Source of the DNA: Clostridium beijerinckii
GTDB lineage: Bacteria; Bacillota; Clostridia; Clostridiales; Clostridiaceae
NCBI RefSeq assembly: GCF_036699995.1
Contig: NZ_CP144906.1
Span: forward strand, 1,984,001 to 2,048,000
Length of the DNA stretch: 64,000 bases
Direction of reading: 5' to 3'
The first letter of the stretch is position 1. Each line of letters begins with the position of its first letter. The position numbers were made by a program, and so were the translations under genes. This document shows positions 18,199 through 28,067 of this stretch, piece after piece. A model generated the notes under the pieces. That model saw only the letters and a list, made by a program, of their open reading frames with translations. It made no database searches and was not told the origin of the DNA.

Positions 18199-18936
18199 TT
18201 GAGTAAAAATATAATAGAAATGAAAGACATTACAAAAAGCTTCTATATTGGAACTCCGAATCAATTAAATATTCTAAAAGGAATTGATATTAGTGTAAAA
18301 GAAGGAGAGTTTGTATCAATAGTTGGTTCATCTGGATCTGGAAAAAGTACATTAATGAATATTATAGGTGCACTTGATAGAGCAACTTCTGGGAACTATA
18401 TTTTAGATGGTACAAATATTAATGAAATATCTGATAATGGGTTATCGGAAGTAAGAAATAAACAAATAGGTTTTGTATTTCAGACATATAATCTAATTCC
18501 AAGAAGTTCAGCTTTGAAGAATGTGGAATTGCCAATGCTTTATTATGGAATGAGTAAAAAAGATAGGAGAATACGTGCAGAAGAACTTTTAGATCTTGTT
18601 GGAATGAAAGATAGAATGTCTCATCAACCAAATGAACTGTCAGGAGGACAAAAACAGAGAGTAGCTATTGCTAGAGCATTAGCTAATGATCCAAGCATAA
18701 TACTTGCGGATGAGCCAACAGGTGCCCTTGATTCAGCAACTGGAAGGTTAGTTATGGATTTATTCCATAAGGTTCATGAACAGGAAGGTAAAACTATTGT
18801 ATTTATAACCCATAATAGCGAACTTGCGGAGGAAACAGAAAGAATTATAACTTTGAAGGATGGAAATATAATATCTGAGAAAAAGAATGATATGTATTAT
18901 AAAAGATTTCCAAAAGAGGACAACGTATGTTTATAA
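18199..18936 (+). CDS. ABC transporter ATPase, MacB/LolD type
   Basis: About 245 residues from the TTG at 18199, which has AGGGGGT eight bases upstream; a GTG at 18193 is too close to it. Walker A GSSGSGKST, Q-loop VFQTYNLIPRS, signature LSGGQKQRVAIARAL and Walker B IILADEPTGALD are all present, with the H-loop FITHN. It energises export by the permease that follows and overlaps by 10 bp. The drug or peptide substrate is not shown by sequence. Confidence 0.94.
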   Translation: MSKNIIEMKDITKSFYIGTPNQLNILKGIDISVKEGEFVSIVGSSGSGKSTLMNIIGALDRATSGNYILDGTNINEISDNGLSEVRNKQIGFVFQTYNLIPRSSALKNVELPMLYYGMSKKDRRIRAEELLDLVGMKDRMSHQPNELSGGQKQRVAIARALANDPSIILADEPTGALDSATGRLVMDLFHKVHEQEGKTIVFITHNSELAEETERIITLKDGNIISEKKNDMYYKRFPKEDNVCL

Positions 18937-20399
18937 AAGAAAATATAATGCTTGCAGTTGCAGGCCTTAAATCTAATAAAATGAGGGCACTACTTACAAT
19001 GCTCGGAATAATAATAGGGATAGCATCAGTAATTGGTGTTGTTTCAGTGGGAAATGCAATGACCTCTTCTTTAACAAGTTCAATGTCATCGATGGGTGCA
19101 ACCAACATTACAGTTAATGTACAAGAAAAAAGTAGTATGACAAGTACATTAAATTCGCCGAACTCTAATAGTTCAAGTTCAAAAGGCACAAATAATTCTA
19201 ATTCAAAAAATTCAGGCTCGAAAAATTCAAATAAAAATTCACAAAATAATAGTGGAGGTGCACAGCCAGGAGGAGGTGCACCACCAGGTGGAGGTGGAGT
19301 ACCGGGTGCAGGCGCTATGAGAGCATCGAGTGGAGGAGGAATGCCTCCGGGAGGTTCAGGAAGACAAGGAAAATCAAGTAGCACTGCAAAAGATATTGAT
19401 CTTATGACAATGGAACAGATAAATGATTTACAAGAAAATTTTAGCGACGAGATAAGTTCTTTAAGTGTATCGGAAAATGGCAGTTCAGGCAAAGTTAAGA
19501 ATGATTCAACATATGCTAATATAAGTACAGTGGGTACAAATGTTGGGTATAAAGATGTTAAGAATTTGGAAATGGCCGAAGGAAGGTACCTTTCACAAAA
19601 TGATATTGATGGAGCAAAAGATGTTGCAGTAGTTTCAGATAAATTAGCATCAAAGATATTTGGAACAAATGTAGATCCCATAAACCAAGATATAAAGGTC
19701 TACACATCAAATGCAATTTATACCTACACAATAGTTGGAGTTTATAAATATAAAGCTTCAGGAGGAAATAGAACAACATCTGATGAAAATTTAACTACTG
19801 ACTTATATATTCCGGTTACTGTAACAAAGAAGACAGCAACTAATAAAAATTATCAGACATTTCAGATAAAAGCCAAAGATGATGTAAATGTTCAATCATT
19901 TACTAATGAATTATCAGACTACTTATCGAAGCTTTATGCAAAAAATGCAAAGTTTGAAGCTCAAGCAAGCAATATGGAAAGTATGCTTGAATCAATGACA
20001 TCAATGATGACTACAGTTGCAGTGGCTATATCTGCTATTGCGGGAATTTCACTCGTAGTTGGTGGAATTGGAGTTATGAATATAATGCTGGTATCTGTTA
20101 CAGAAAGAACAAGAGAAATAGGAACTAGAAAAGCACTTGGAGCTAAAAGCAGTCATATAAAGATGCAATTTATAGTTGAATCAATTATAATATGCTCGAT
20201 TGGTGGTATTTTAGGAATATTACTTGGTTTAGGTGCAGGAGCAATTGGTTCAAAAGCCATGGGATATGCAACTACGGTATCACCATTGGTTATTTTAATA
20301 AGTTTTTCATTTTCAATGTTTATTGGAGTATTCTTTGGATATTATCCGGCAAAGAAAGCAGCGGAACTAGATCCTATAGAAGCACTTAGATACGAATAG
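18927..20399 (+). CDS. MacB/FtsX-type ABC permease with low-complexity periplasmic insert
   Basis: 490 residues: N-terminal helix (about 18-40), a large extracytoplasmic MacB domain, and three C-terminal helices (about 355-385, 410-435, 445-475) with EIGTRKALGAKSSHIKMQF. Within the outer domain, about residues 70-155, lies an Asn/Ser run followed by a Gly/Pro-rich run (PGGGAPPGGGG), unlike the usual MacB fold. It overlaps the ATPase by 10 bp and ends the efflux operon. Confidence 0.92.
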   Translation: MFIKENIMLAVAGLKSNKMRALLTMLGIIIGIASVIGVVSVGNAMTSSLTSSMSSMGATNITVNVQEKSSMTSTLNSPNSNSSSSKGTNNSNSKNSGSKNSNKNSQNNSGGAQPGGGAPPGGGGVPGAGAMRASSGGGMPPGGSGRQGKSSSTAKDIDLMTMEQINDLQENFSDEISSLSVSENGSSGKVKNDSTYANISTVGTNVGYKDVKNLEMAEGRYLSQNDIDGAKDVAVVSDKLASKIFGTNVDPINQDIKVYTSNAIYTYTIVGVYKYKASGGNRTTSDENLTTDLYIPVTVTKKTATNKNYQTFQIKAKDDVNVQSFTNELSDYLSKLYAKNAKFEAQASNMESMLESMTSMMTTVAVAISAIAGISLVVGGIGVMNIMLVSVTERTREIGTRKALGAKSSHIKMQFIVESIIICSIGGILGILLGLGAGAIGSKAMGYATTVSPLVILISFSFSMFIGVFFGYYPAKKAAELDPIEALRYE

Positions 20400-20420
20400 A
20401 ATAGACTTTAAAATAATTTT

Positions 20421-20467
20421 TAATGCCATGGAGTTATTCTGTATTATTACTCCATGGCATTATTATA
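20421..20467 (+). terminator. Terminator of the efflux operon
   Basis: Arms TAATGCCATGGAGT and ACTCCATGGCATTA, 14 bp each, with a 14-base loop and a short T/A tail; probably shared with the convergent gene that ends at 20474. Confidence 0.8.
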
Positions 20468-20473
20468 TTGCTA

Positions 20474-21097
20474 TTAAACAAAAATTTCATAAATTCCAAA
20501 AGCGATTAATACACTTCCCGAAATACAATTTGAATATTTAATTAAAAGGTTTGAAAGGTTAATATCGCGATTAAAATAGCCTATATATACAAATAAGATG
20601 GAAATAATAAAATTTAAAAATACGCTTATACTAAGATTAACACCTGTTATACTGGCAGCAAAATTTGTACAAATATTGTTTAGAGATATTGCAGCAGAAA
20701 GAGCTAAACATTCTTTTAGACTTATATTACGAGATTTATTTAAATTTAGAATATAAGGGTCATCCAAGATGTTTTTATATTTAAAATAACTTTCATAATA
20801 AAAGGAAGTATCGTAACCAAGACGTTTTTTTTCTAAGCGAATATATTCAATTATAAAAGAAATACCAATATAACTTAAAAGAATAGCACCAAATATATTA
20901 CTGATCTTAGGATCTATTAAGGACAGAATTAATTTACCAATATACATAGAAACAAATGTACTAACAGAAGTTACTATTGCAAGTAAAATTGTATTTGACT
21001 TAGATAAATGTATTTTCTTAATTCCATAAGATAAAAAAACTGATAATGTTACTATATTTGTTGAAATAGCTAATAAAAGAGGTGATATAAAAATCAT
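20474..21097 (-). CDS. YtaF/MntP-like membrane protein
   Basis: 207 residues with about six membrane helices in two halves. The repeated pattern LLAISTNIVTLSVFLSYGI and LALSAAISLNNICTNFAASITG resembles YtaF (sporulation membrane protein) and MntP/CadD-like efflux proteins, with Asn where many relatives have Asp (SLD to SLN). A role in ion export or spore membranes is possible, not shown. It converges on the efflux operon. Confidence 0.65.
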   Translation of the reverse strand: MIFISPLLLAISTNIVTLSVFLSYGIKKIHLSKSNTILLAIVTSVSTFVSMYIGKLILSLIDPKISNIFGAILLSYIGISFIIEYIRLEKKRLGYDTSFYYESYFKYKNILDDPYILNLNKSRNISLKECLALSAAISLNNICTNFAASITGVNLSISVFLNFIISILFVYIGYFNRDINLSNLLIKYSNCISGSVLIAFGIYEIFV

Positions 21098-21260
21098 ATG
21101 GAACTCCTAAAAATTATTTTAGTATAATATATTCATTTTATTTAAAAAAAGATTGTAATATGATAAATTTATAAGATATTTAAGATACTTTTGGTATTTG
21201 ATTGAAAAAAGAATGAAATATTTGAATATTGAAAGCAGTGTTGTAAAATTCACAAATATT

Positions 21261-21311
21261 AAAGAGAGCTATTAATTATGTAAAGTAATAACATAATTAA
21301 TAGCTCTCTTT
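21261..21311. terminator. Perfect 20-bp hairpin, likely two-way terminator
   Basis: AAAGAGAGCTATTAATTATG and its exact complement enclose 11 bases, ending in TTTATTTT on the plus strand and TTTAATATTT on the minus strand. It ends the TVP38-like gene (minus strand). Confidence 0.8.
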
Positions 21312-21314
21312 ATT

Positions 21315-21941
21315 TTAATTAGCTTGGTTACTCCATTTTTTAAAATTAAAATAATTAACTAGTATGACAATAAAAAGCATAACAGCAAATACATATAACG
21401 AATACTTTATACTAATTCCTAAAAATGTATAAAGTAGAATTATTGGTGTATCTGCAAAAAATATTGTTAAAGTATATTTAATAAAGCTAATTTCAGCTAA
21501 TACAGAAAAGAAACAAATAATGTCTGTGGGTACAACTGGAGAAGATACCCCTAAAGCTAGAAGTTGCACATTATTTTTTTTAATCATGTTGTATATTTTG
21601 GGATATTTATTTACTATTTTATTTTGGTAACTCATTCCAAACGTAAGTCTTGCAAAGAAAAATAATAGAATCTCACTTAATAAATTCGCTGTTGCAGTTA
21701 AAATAAATGCTTCATATGGATTAAATAATATTCCGCCAATAATTATAAAAATTGTACAAGGAATTAGTGTGAAAATTCTTAGCGATGCAATTATGAAAAA
21801 TAAAATTGCACTGAATTTTCCATATGTATTTAAAAAAAATATTATCTTATTAACTCCATCACTATATAATTGATACTTAAAAAAAACAAATAAGATTGAT
21901 ATCCAAAATACAATAACAATACCTTTGAATAACTTACTCAT
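21315..21941 (-). CDS. TVP38/TMEM64-family membrane protein
   Basis: 208 residues from the ATG at 21941, with AAAGGAG 11 bases upstream; a GTG at 21953 would overlap that site. Five to six membrane helices and the SNARE-associated/DedA-type core (about 40-165) with IPCTIFIIIGGILFNPYEAFI and GVSSPVVPTDIICFFS, where family members have a conserved Gly and Arg. The family moves lipids across membranes in other organisms; the substrate here is unknown. Confidence 0.78.
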   Translation of the reverse strand: MSKLFKGIVIVFWISILFVFFKYQLYSDGVNKIIFFLNTYGKFSAILFFIIASLRIFTLIPCTIFIIIGGILFNPYEAFILTATANLLSEILLFFFARLTFGMSYQNKIVNKYPKIYNMIKKNNVQLLALGVSSPVVPTDIICFFSVLAEISFIKYTLTIFFADTPIILLYTFLGISIKYSLYVFAVMLFIVILVNYFNFKKWSNQAN

Positions 21942-22168
21942 TAAATTTACCACTCCTTTTATACTGAACTTAAATAAAGCAAAAAAGTTTTTAATAGCAA
22001 TATTTCTACCTTACTATAAACTATTTTACCAATAAATTATAAGAAAATGTTAAAATTTTGGAAATCTTTCGTTTATTTTAAGAATTATTAATAACAATAA
22101 AGTAATAGAAGATATTTTAAACTTAAGGTATAATATAGTAAAAACATAACATACTAGGGGGCAGTTGT

Positions 22169-23233
22169 ATGAGTAAATATTGGAATGATAAAGTTAGAGA
22201 AATAGAGCCTTATGTGCCTGGGGAGCAGCCTAAGGATCGAAAGTACATAAAATTAAATACAAACGAAAATCCTTATCCACCATCAGATAAAGTTTTAGAA
22301 GCCATGAGGAACGAGGTTAATGATGATTTGAAACTTTATCCAGATCCAACATGTAATGAGTTAATAAGTGAAATAGCTAATTATTATAGGCTAGATGATA
22401 ATGAAATATTTATAGGAAATGGTTCGGATGAGATTTTGGCGTTTTCATTTATGGCTTTTTTTTCAAAGAACAAAAAAATATTATTTCCAGATATAAGTTA
22501 CACTTTCTATAAGGTTTATGCTGAACTTTTTGATTTAAATTATGGATTAGTAAAATTAGATGATAATTTTGATATACCATTGGAAGAATTAAAACAAACA
22601 AATGGTGGAGTAATAATACCAAATCCTAATGCTCCAACAGGAAAATATATAAATACAGAAAGATTAAAAAGTTTGATTGAAGCTAATAAAGATAGCGTAG
22701 TTATTATTGATGAAGCGTATATAGATTTTGGCGGCCAGTCAATGGTTAAATATATAAATGAATATGATAATCTTTTAGTAATTCAAACATTATCAAAATC
22801 ACGTTCATTAGCTGGATTAAGAGTTGGATTTGCACTAGGTCATAAAGATTTAATAGAGGGATTAAACAGAATTAAAAATAGTATAAATTCTTATACCATA
22901 GACAGAGTGGCTTTAGCTGGAGCTAAAGCAGCTATTCAAGATAGTAAATATTTTGAGGAAATAACTAAGAAAATAATAAAAACAAGAGAAAAAGTAGTTA
23001 AGGAATTAGAAAATTTAAATTTTAGAGTTTTAAAATCAGAATCAAATTTTGTCTTTGCTAGTCATAACAATGCTTCTGGAAAGTTTCTTTATGAGAATTT
23101 GAAATGTCAAGGAATACTAGTAAGATATTTTGATAAAGAAAGAATAGATAATTTTTTGAGAATAACAATAGGAACCGATGAAGAAATGGATATTTTGATT
23201 GAAAAATTAAGATTAATTTTGAGTAATAATTAG
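22169..23233 (+). CDS. hisC: Histidinol-phosphate aminotransferase (HisC-like)
   Basis: 354 residues, the usual length. Family marks: N-terminal KLNTNENPYPPS, NAPTG at 154-158, DEAYIDF with the cofactor Asp, and Schiff-base K210 in QTLSKSRSLAGLRVGFA; R at the C-terminus (FLRITIGTDEE) binds the substrate carboxylate or phosphate. It converts imidazole-acetol phosphate to histidinol phosphate. No other his gene is in the window, so a solitary copy or an amine-forming paralogue (CobD-like or aromatic) is possible. AGGGGGC precedes the ATG. Confidence 0.85.
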   Translation: MSKYWNDKVREIEPYVPGEQPKDRKYIKLNTNENPYPPSDKVLEAMRNEVNDDLKLYPDPTCNELISEIANYYRLDDNEIFIGNGSDEILAFSFMAFFSKNKKILFPDISYTFYKVYAELFDLNYGLVKLDDNFDIPLEELKQTNGGVIIPNPNAPTGKYINTERLKSLIEANKDSVVIIDEAYIDFGGQSMVKYINEYDNLLVIQTLSKSRSLAGLRVGFALGHKDLIEGLNRIKNSINSYTIDRVALAGAKAAIQDSKYFEEITKKIIKTREKVVKELENLNFRVLKSESNFVFASHNNASGKFLYENLKCQGILVRYFDKERIDNFLRITIGTDEEMDILIEKLRLILSNN

Positions 23234-23462
23234 AAAGAATTATGATAAAAGTATAGTTAATTTAGATGCAATGTGCTAAATAGGATTACTTTTGGAAATC
23301 CGATTTAATGAATTGTATCTAATTTTACTTATAAGAGAATGTTATTAGTCATATAGATAGGAGTTAAGGATATTGATATAATGAAATTTTTGTCTGAATT
23401 TATGTTTAGGCATTTTTGAAATTAACAGAGAAATTTTAATTTTTGAAGGAAGGTTTAATTTT

Positions 23463-24500
23463 ATGAAATTATGTGTTAATAAAGAATACGTTTTAGGAGT
23501 TGCAAAGGAGATATTAGAATTTGATAGTCCAACTGGCTTCTGCTTTGAGATAATTGATAAAATAAGAGATATAGTTAAAGAACTAGGATATAGTTTTGAA
23601 ACTACCAATAAAGGTTGTGGAATAATAACTATAAAGGGTAAATCGGATGAAAAAATATTAGGATTATCTGCCCATGTAGATACGTTAGGAGCCATGGTCA
23701 GATCAATAACTTCAGATGGGAAGATAAAGTTCACTTTACTTGGAGGACCAATTGTTCCAACTTTAGACAGCGAATATTGTACAATACGAACAAGGGAAGG
23801 AAAGAAATATACAGGAACATTCTTAAGCACAAGTCCTGCAGCCCATGTTTTTGAGGATAGCTCAAGTAAAACAAGAGATCCGAAAAATATGGAAATAAGA
23901 ATTGACGAAGAGGTTCATTCAAAAAGTGATGTTCAAAAGTTGGGGATTTGTGTAGGAGATTTTATATTTATTGATCCTAAAACAACAATTACTGAGAGCG
24001 GGTTTATAAAGTCAAGATTCATTGATGATAAAGGTAGTGTTTCTTGTTTAATGGGTTTATTGGAATTATTTAATAGAGAAAAAATCGTTCCTAAATATAC
24101 TACAAAAATATTAATTTCAACCTATGAAGAAGTTGGACATGGAGCATCATATATACCAAGCGATATAGCTGAGATGATAGCGGTAGATATGGGATGTATT
24201 GGGGATGATTTAACTTGTAGTGAATATGATGTATCAATATGCGCTAAAGATTCAGGAGGGCCATATGATTATAATATGGTGACAAAACTAATTAATCTTG
24301 CAAAGGATAATGAGCTTAAATACGCTGTAGATATCTATCCAATGTATGGTTCGGACGTAGGAGCCGCTTTAAGAGGTGGGAATGATATACGTGGAGCATT
24401 GATAGGGCCTGGGGTTCACGCATCTCATGGGATGGAAAGGACTCATTATAGTGCTCTTGAAAACACTATTAAATTATTATATTTTTACTTAACTAATTAA
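23463..24500 (+). CDS. M42-family aminopeptidase/deblocking peptidase
   Basis: 345 residues with the dinuclear-metal pattern: H71 and D73 in GLSAHVDTLGAMV, a bridging Asp in RFIDDKGSV, the catalytic Glu pair in STYEEVGHGA, Asp in AVDMGC, and a late His in SHGMERTH. These enzymes are tetrahedral cytosolic peptidases that trim N-terminal residues from peptides. AAGGAAGG precedes the ATG. It stands alone and has no clear partner. Confidence 0.9.
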   Translation: MKLCVNKEYVLGVAKEILEFDSPTGFCFEIIDKIRDIVKELGYSFETTNKGCGIITIKGKSDEKILGLSAHVDTLGAMVRSITSDGKIKFTLLGGPIVPTLDSEYCTIRTREGKKYTGTFLSTSPAAHVFEDSSSKTRDPKNMEIRIDEEVHSKSDVQKLGICVGDFIFIDPKTTITESGFIKSRFIDDKGSVSCLMGLLELFNREKIVPKYTTKILISTYEEVGHGASYIPSDIAEMIAVDMGCIGDDLTCSEYDVSICAKDSGGPYDYNMVTKLINLAKDNELKYAVDIYPMYGSDVGAALRGGNDIRGALIGPGVHASHGMERTHYSALENTIKLLYFYLTN

Positions 24501-24647
24501 AAATATAATCATAATCTATTAATAGGATTGCAGAATTAAATGTATAAAGTAGTTTTTGAGATGAAAAGTAAAGTAATATAGATACATTTTAGGAGCAATT
24601 TTAGTAACTTTTGTATAATTTTATTATGCAGAATGAGGGGATTGATT

Positions 24648-25280
24648 ATGGATATAGAAAACTTAAAAAGGCAATATGTGGAAGATAAAAGTGAGAAAGA
24701 ATATATTGAAAATGTAAAGAGAACTGCAATGGTATTATTAAAACAATTAATAAACCTCGATAAAGAGATATGGGAAGAATGCAGTAATATATGTCATATA
24801 TATATAGCAAATATTAAAAAAGAATTTTGTAATTATTTTATCAAAAATGGCTTTGAAATTAGACAAGGAACCGAGATAATTGCAAAATATGAATGTTTAG
24901 AAATAAAATTATTAAAATTGGCAGAGGATAGTAAGTATGAGGCTAAATATATCCTTACAATTGGAGGGGATAAGGAATTTTATATTAAATTAAGACCTTC
25001 TAATAAATATAAAAGAATGATTTCATGGAACTATCCATTATTTAATAACGATGAGGCCAATATAAGCAGGGAAAATGGAAATAAGGCTATAGCTGATTGT
25101 AATGATTTAGAAAAATTAAAAAAAGCAAGCGAGTTTTTTAAAAAGAAAATAGAAGAATTTAATGAGATATTAAGTGACATTAATTCATTTAGATATATTT
25201 ATACAGAATACGAAAAAGATAAAACTACTGATGATAAAGTTGAATTCGATACATTTGAGGAATTGTTTAGATCATTATAG
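24648..25280 (+). CDS. Unrecognised cytosolic protein
   Basis: 210 residues from the ATG at 24648 (GAGGGG seven bases upstream). It is rich in Lys, Glu and Ile, predicted helical at both ends (about 1-65 and 160-205, coiled-coil-like KKASEFFKKKIEEFNEIL) with a beta-like middle (EIIAKYECLEIKLLKLAEDSKYEA). No signal or membrane segment. I do not recognise the family, and the neighbours (an M42 peptidase and a HAD phosphatase) say little. Confidence 0.7.
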   Translation: MDIENLKRQYVEDKSEKEYIENVKRTAMVLLKQLINLDKEIWEECSNICHIYIANIKKEFCNYFIKNGFEIRQGTEIIAKYECLEIKLLKLAEDSKYEAKYILTIGGDKEFYIKLRPSNKYKRMISWNYPLFNNDEANISRENGNKAIADCNDLEKLKKASEFFKKKIEEFNEILSDINSFRYIYTEYEKDKTTDDKVEFDTFEELFRSL

Positions 25281-25500
25281 ATATATAACTATAAATATTG
25301 TTGAAATAAAATTATAAAGAATAAGTGGATAAAATATAAGGTATATAATTATCTAATATTATCTTTACTCTATAATAGGATTTTAGAGATTAAAATAATT
25401 TTAATGGACAATAGACAGGTTTGATATATTAGTATATCTAATTGCATAAAGAGAATAATTAAAATAAATTTTAAGGCGATTTTAATTTGGAGGTATATTT

Positions 25501-26157
25501 ATGAAAGCATTTATATTTGATATGGATGGAGTAATTATTGATAGTGAACCAATTCATTTTGAGGTGGATATGCAAACTATAAGAGAATTAGGTTGTAATA
25601 TTTCGGAAAAAGAATTGGAAAAATACGTAGGATCAACAAATGAATATATGTATACGGATATAAAGGAAAAATATAATATAAAAAAATCATTGCAAGAAAT
25701 AATAGATTATAAAGTAGAATTGACCAAAATGAAGATTATTGAATCTCATTTAGAGCCAATAGATGGAATCAAAGAATTGTTAATAGAATTAAAGAATAGA
25801 AATATTCCTGCTGCAATAGCATCATCATCACCTAAAGATTTAATTGATATAGTTGTATCAAAGTTTAAATTACAAGAATACTTTAAATATATTATAAGCG
25901 GAGAAGAAGTTGAAAGAGGAAAACCATCACCAGATATTTATATTGAAACATCAAAAAAATTGGGAATATCACCAAAAGAATGTGTCGTTATTGAAGATTC
26001 TAGGAATGGAGTATTTGCTGCAAAAGATGCTAAAATGAATTGTATAGGATTTAAAAATATTAACTCTGGAAATCAAGATTTATCTAAAGCAGATATAATT
26101 GTTAACTCAATTCGAGATATAGATCTAAGTAATATTCTAGAAAACCATATAATTTAA
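25501..26157 (+). CDS. HAD-superfamily phosphatase, beta-phosphoglucomutase-like
   Basis: 218 residues. Motif I FDMDGVIIDSEP has both Asps, motif II is ASSS, motif III is K in RGKPSPDIY, and motif IV is VIEDSRNGVFAA. The cap domain (about 16-85) is helical, as in PGM-like and Gph-like HADs. It could be a sugar-phosphate phosphatase or a beta-phosphoglucomutase; the substrate is not fixed by sequence. GGAGG precedes the ATG. Confidence 0.85.
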   Translation: MKAFIFDMDGVIIDSEPIHFEVDMQTIRELGCNISEKELEKYVGSTNEYMYTDIKEKYNIKKSLQEIIDYKVELTKMKIIESHLEPIDGIKELLIELKNRNIPAAIASSSPKDLIDIVVSKFKLQEYFKYIISGEEVERGKPSPDIYIETSKKLGISPKECVVIEDSRNGVFAAKDAKMNCIGFKNINSGNQDLSKADIIVNSIRDIDLSNILENHII

Positions 26158-26228
26158 AATTATATAGAATAAATGAAAAAAAAAGCAGATACTATTAAAT
26201 TCCCTAAAATTGATTTTTTTAAAATTAT

Positions 26229-26257
26229 TTGAGATTATACGTCTAAAATGGTATAAT
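26229..26257 (+). promoter_or_regulatory. Promoter of the secreted LRR/choline-repeat gene
   Basis: TTGAGA and TATAAT lie exactly 17 bp apart, the latter preceded by TGG, about 30 bp before the start. Confidence 0.72.
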
Positions 26258-26288
26258 TTATATGAAAAAAATCAAGGGAGACGATTAG

Positions 26289-27764
26289 ATGCGACGCAAT
26301 AAAGTAAAAAAAATAGCAATATTAGCAGTATTTTTATGTATTAATAGTATTCCAGTAATAACTTATGCAAAAGACGCAAGGATTAATGGGGAAGTTGTAG
26401 AAAAGAGTAGTGTTGAAATTAATGACAACTGGCTTACAGAAGAAGTAGCCAAGCAGTTAGGTAAAAAAGTGGACAACTTAACAGAAGCAGATTTTTTGAA
26501 TATCAAAAAAATTGATTTAAGCCATAAAAGAGTTGGTAATAATATACCGGAAGAAATAAAGATGTTAAAGAATCTAGAGTATCTAAACTTAAATTCTTGC
26601 TATATATATGAAGATATTCCTGATTATTTAGGAGATTTACCTAGATTAACTTATTTAGATTTAGGAAATAATCAATTAAAGAGATTACCTAAAAATATAA
26701 CTCAAAAAATAGTAAATGGTACTTATACTTATTGCGATGTTGAAGGAAATAAGTTTAGGTTAGATAAGGGATGGTATTTTTTAAAGGGTAAATGGTGCTA
26801 TTTGGATAGAAATGGAAACAGGCTTAAAGGAACTGAAACTATTGATGGTAAGGAATATCAGTTCAATGACGATGGTAATGTAAAAGATGGTTGGGAAAGT
26901 GATAAGGATAAGAATTGGTACTATTATGACAGAATGAACGGTGTAATAAAGAATGACTGGAAACAGATATCTGGAATTTGGTACTATTTTGATAAAGATG
27001 GAAAAATGCAAAAAGGATTGCAGACAATAAAGGGCATTAAATATTTCTTCAATGATAATGGAGCAATGGCAACTGGATGGGTGAAGATAGATAATAGCTA
27101 TTATTATTTTTCAGGATCAGGAGCAATGCAATATGGATGGTTGACTTTAAATGATAAGATTTACTATCTGGATGGTACGTCAGGCATAATGGCATCAGGG
27201 GATACGGTTATAAACGGTAAAAAATATAGATTTTCCAGTGATGGTTCATTAATTAAGAATGTATGGCTAGATAATTATACATACGTTAATCCTAGCGGTG
27301 AAACAGTGAATACTTCCTCTAATTATTCGCATTCAAGTACAAATTATCAATTGTTTAAATATATGACTAATGTGAATAATCAATTAAGCGTAGATAGTAC
27401 TGCTGTTGCATTACATGACGGCATTACTAGTAATAACTGCGTGTATTTTACATCTGAAGCGTTAAGAAGAATAGGTGTTAATATACCAACTTCAACAGCA
27501 AATACATATCAGTTAGAGAACATATTAAAGAATATGGGATTTGTTTATAGTTATGATTTTTCTCAAATTAAACCAGGAGATATTGTATTTACAAATAATT
27601 ATACTCATGTTTATATCTTTATGGGTTGGGACAAAGATGGATATGCTTATATTGTAGATAATCAAAGGACAAGCTTTGGAAATTTAGTACTTCATAAAAG
27701 GCTTATTCTTCAAGATACTGCAACAACAGATAGAGCGACTCATTTCTTCTACTATCCATATTAA
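26289..27764 (+). CDS. Secreted LRR, choline-binding-repeat and NlpC/CHAP-like protein
   Basis: 491 residues. A signal peptide (about 1-27, ending TYA) leads to leucine-rich repeats (about 70-130, NLEYLNLNSC and RLTYLDLGNNQL), then about seven choline-binding-type repeats with the WYYFDKDGKMQKG pattern (about 155-345), and a C-terminal domain with C392 in SNNCVYFTSEALRR and a late His in THVYIFMGW, as in NlpC/P60 or CHAP peptidases. It is probably a wall-bound amidase or endopeptidase. The mix of LRR and choline-type repeats in one secreted enzyme is unusual. Confidence 0.82.
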   Translation: MRRNKVKKIAILAVFLCINSIPVITYAKDARINGEVVEKSSVEINDNWLTEEVAKQLGKKVDNLTEADFLNIKKIDLSHKRVGNNIPEEIKMLKNLEYLNLNSCYIYEDIPDYLGDLPRLTYLDLGNNQLKRLPKNITQKIVNGTYTYCDVEGNKFRLDKGWYFLKGKWCYLDRNGNRLKGTETIDGKEYQFNDDGNVKDGWESDKDKNWYYYDRMNGVIKNDWKQISGIWYYFDKDGKMQKGLQTIKGIKYFFNDNGAMATGWVKIDNSYYYFSGSGAMQYGWLTLNDKIYYLDGTSGIMASGDTVINGKKYRFSSDGSLIKNVWLDNYTYVNPSGETVNTSSNYSHSSTNYQLFKYMTNVNNQLSVDSTAVALHDGITSNNCVYFTSEALRRIGVNIPTSTANTYQLENILKNMGFVYSYDFSQIKPGDIVFTNNYTHVYIFMGWDKDGYAYIVDNQRTSFGNLVLHKRLILQDTATTDRATHFFYYPY

Positions 27765-27852
27765 TTCTGTTGTTAATATGAATAAAAAAATATATATATT
27801 GCAAAAATGATTCTTCATCATAATTCTAAAAATATTACAAGAATTATAGCTG

Positions 27853-27887
27853 TAATTGTGAATTGTGAAATGTGCATTGTGAATTGC
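27853..27887. repeat. AATTGTG short tandem repeat
   Basis: The unit AATTGTG and variants occur four times in the gap after the secreted enzyme. This 400-bp gap (27765-28171) otherwise holds only the terminator at 28020 and AT-rich DNA; I saw no gene in it. Confidence 0.65.
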
Positions 27888-28019
27888 AACATATATATTT
27901 GAATTTTTCTTGGAGCTTTATAAATACTAGATATATTTATAGCTATAAGTTAAAGTATATATCTAAATAAAATAGGAATATAACATATTTAATTATTTCA
28001 CTTAGCTTAGGCTATGACG

Positions 28020-28067
28020 AGGATCTTTATAATTAATAACTTTTTATTAATTATAAAGATCCTTTTG
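28020..28067 (+). terminator. Terminator before the CobW cluster
   Basis: AGGATCTTTATAATTAAT and its complement form a long stem with a T-rich loop and a TTTTG tail. Confidence 0.8.

Noticed and set aside
18845..19681. A 278-codon open frame on the minus strand across the permease gene
   Set aside because: It lies opposite a clear MacB permease; its Pro-rich and hydrophobic composition mirrors the low-complexity tract and codon bias of the sense gene. No ribosome site was seen.
27853..27887. Repeated AATTGTG units as a possible CRISPR array
   Set aside because: The repeats are seven bases, adjacent and without spacers of constant length.
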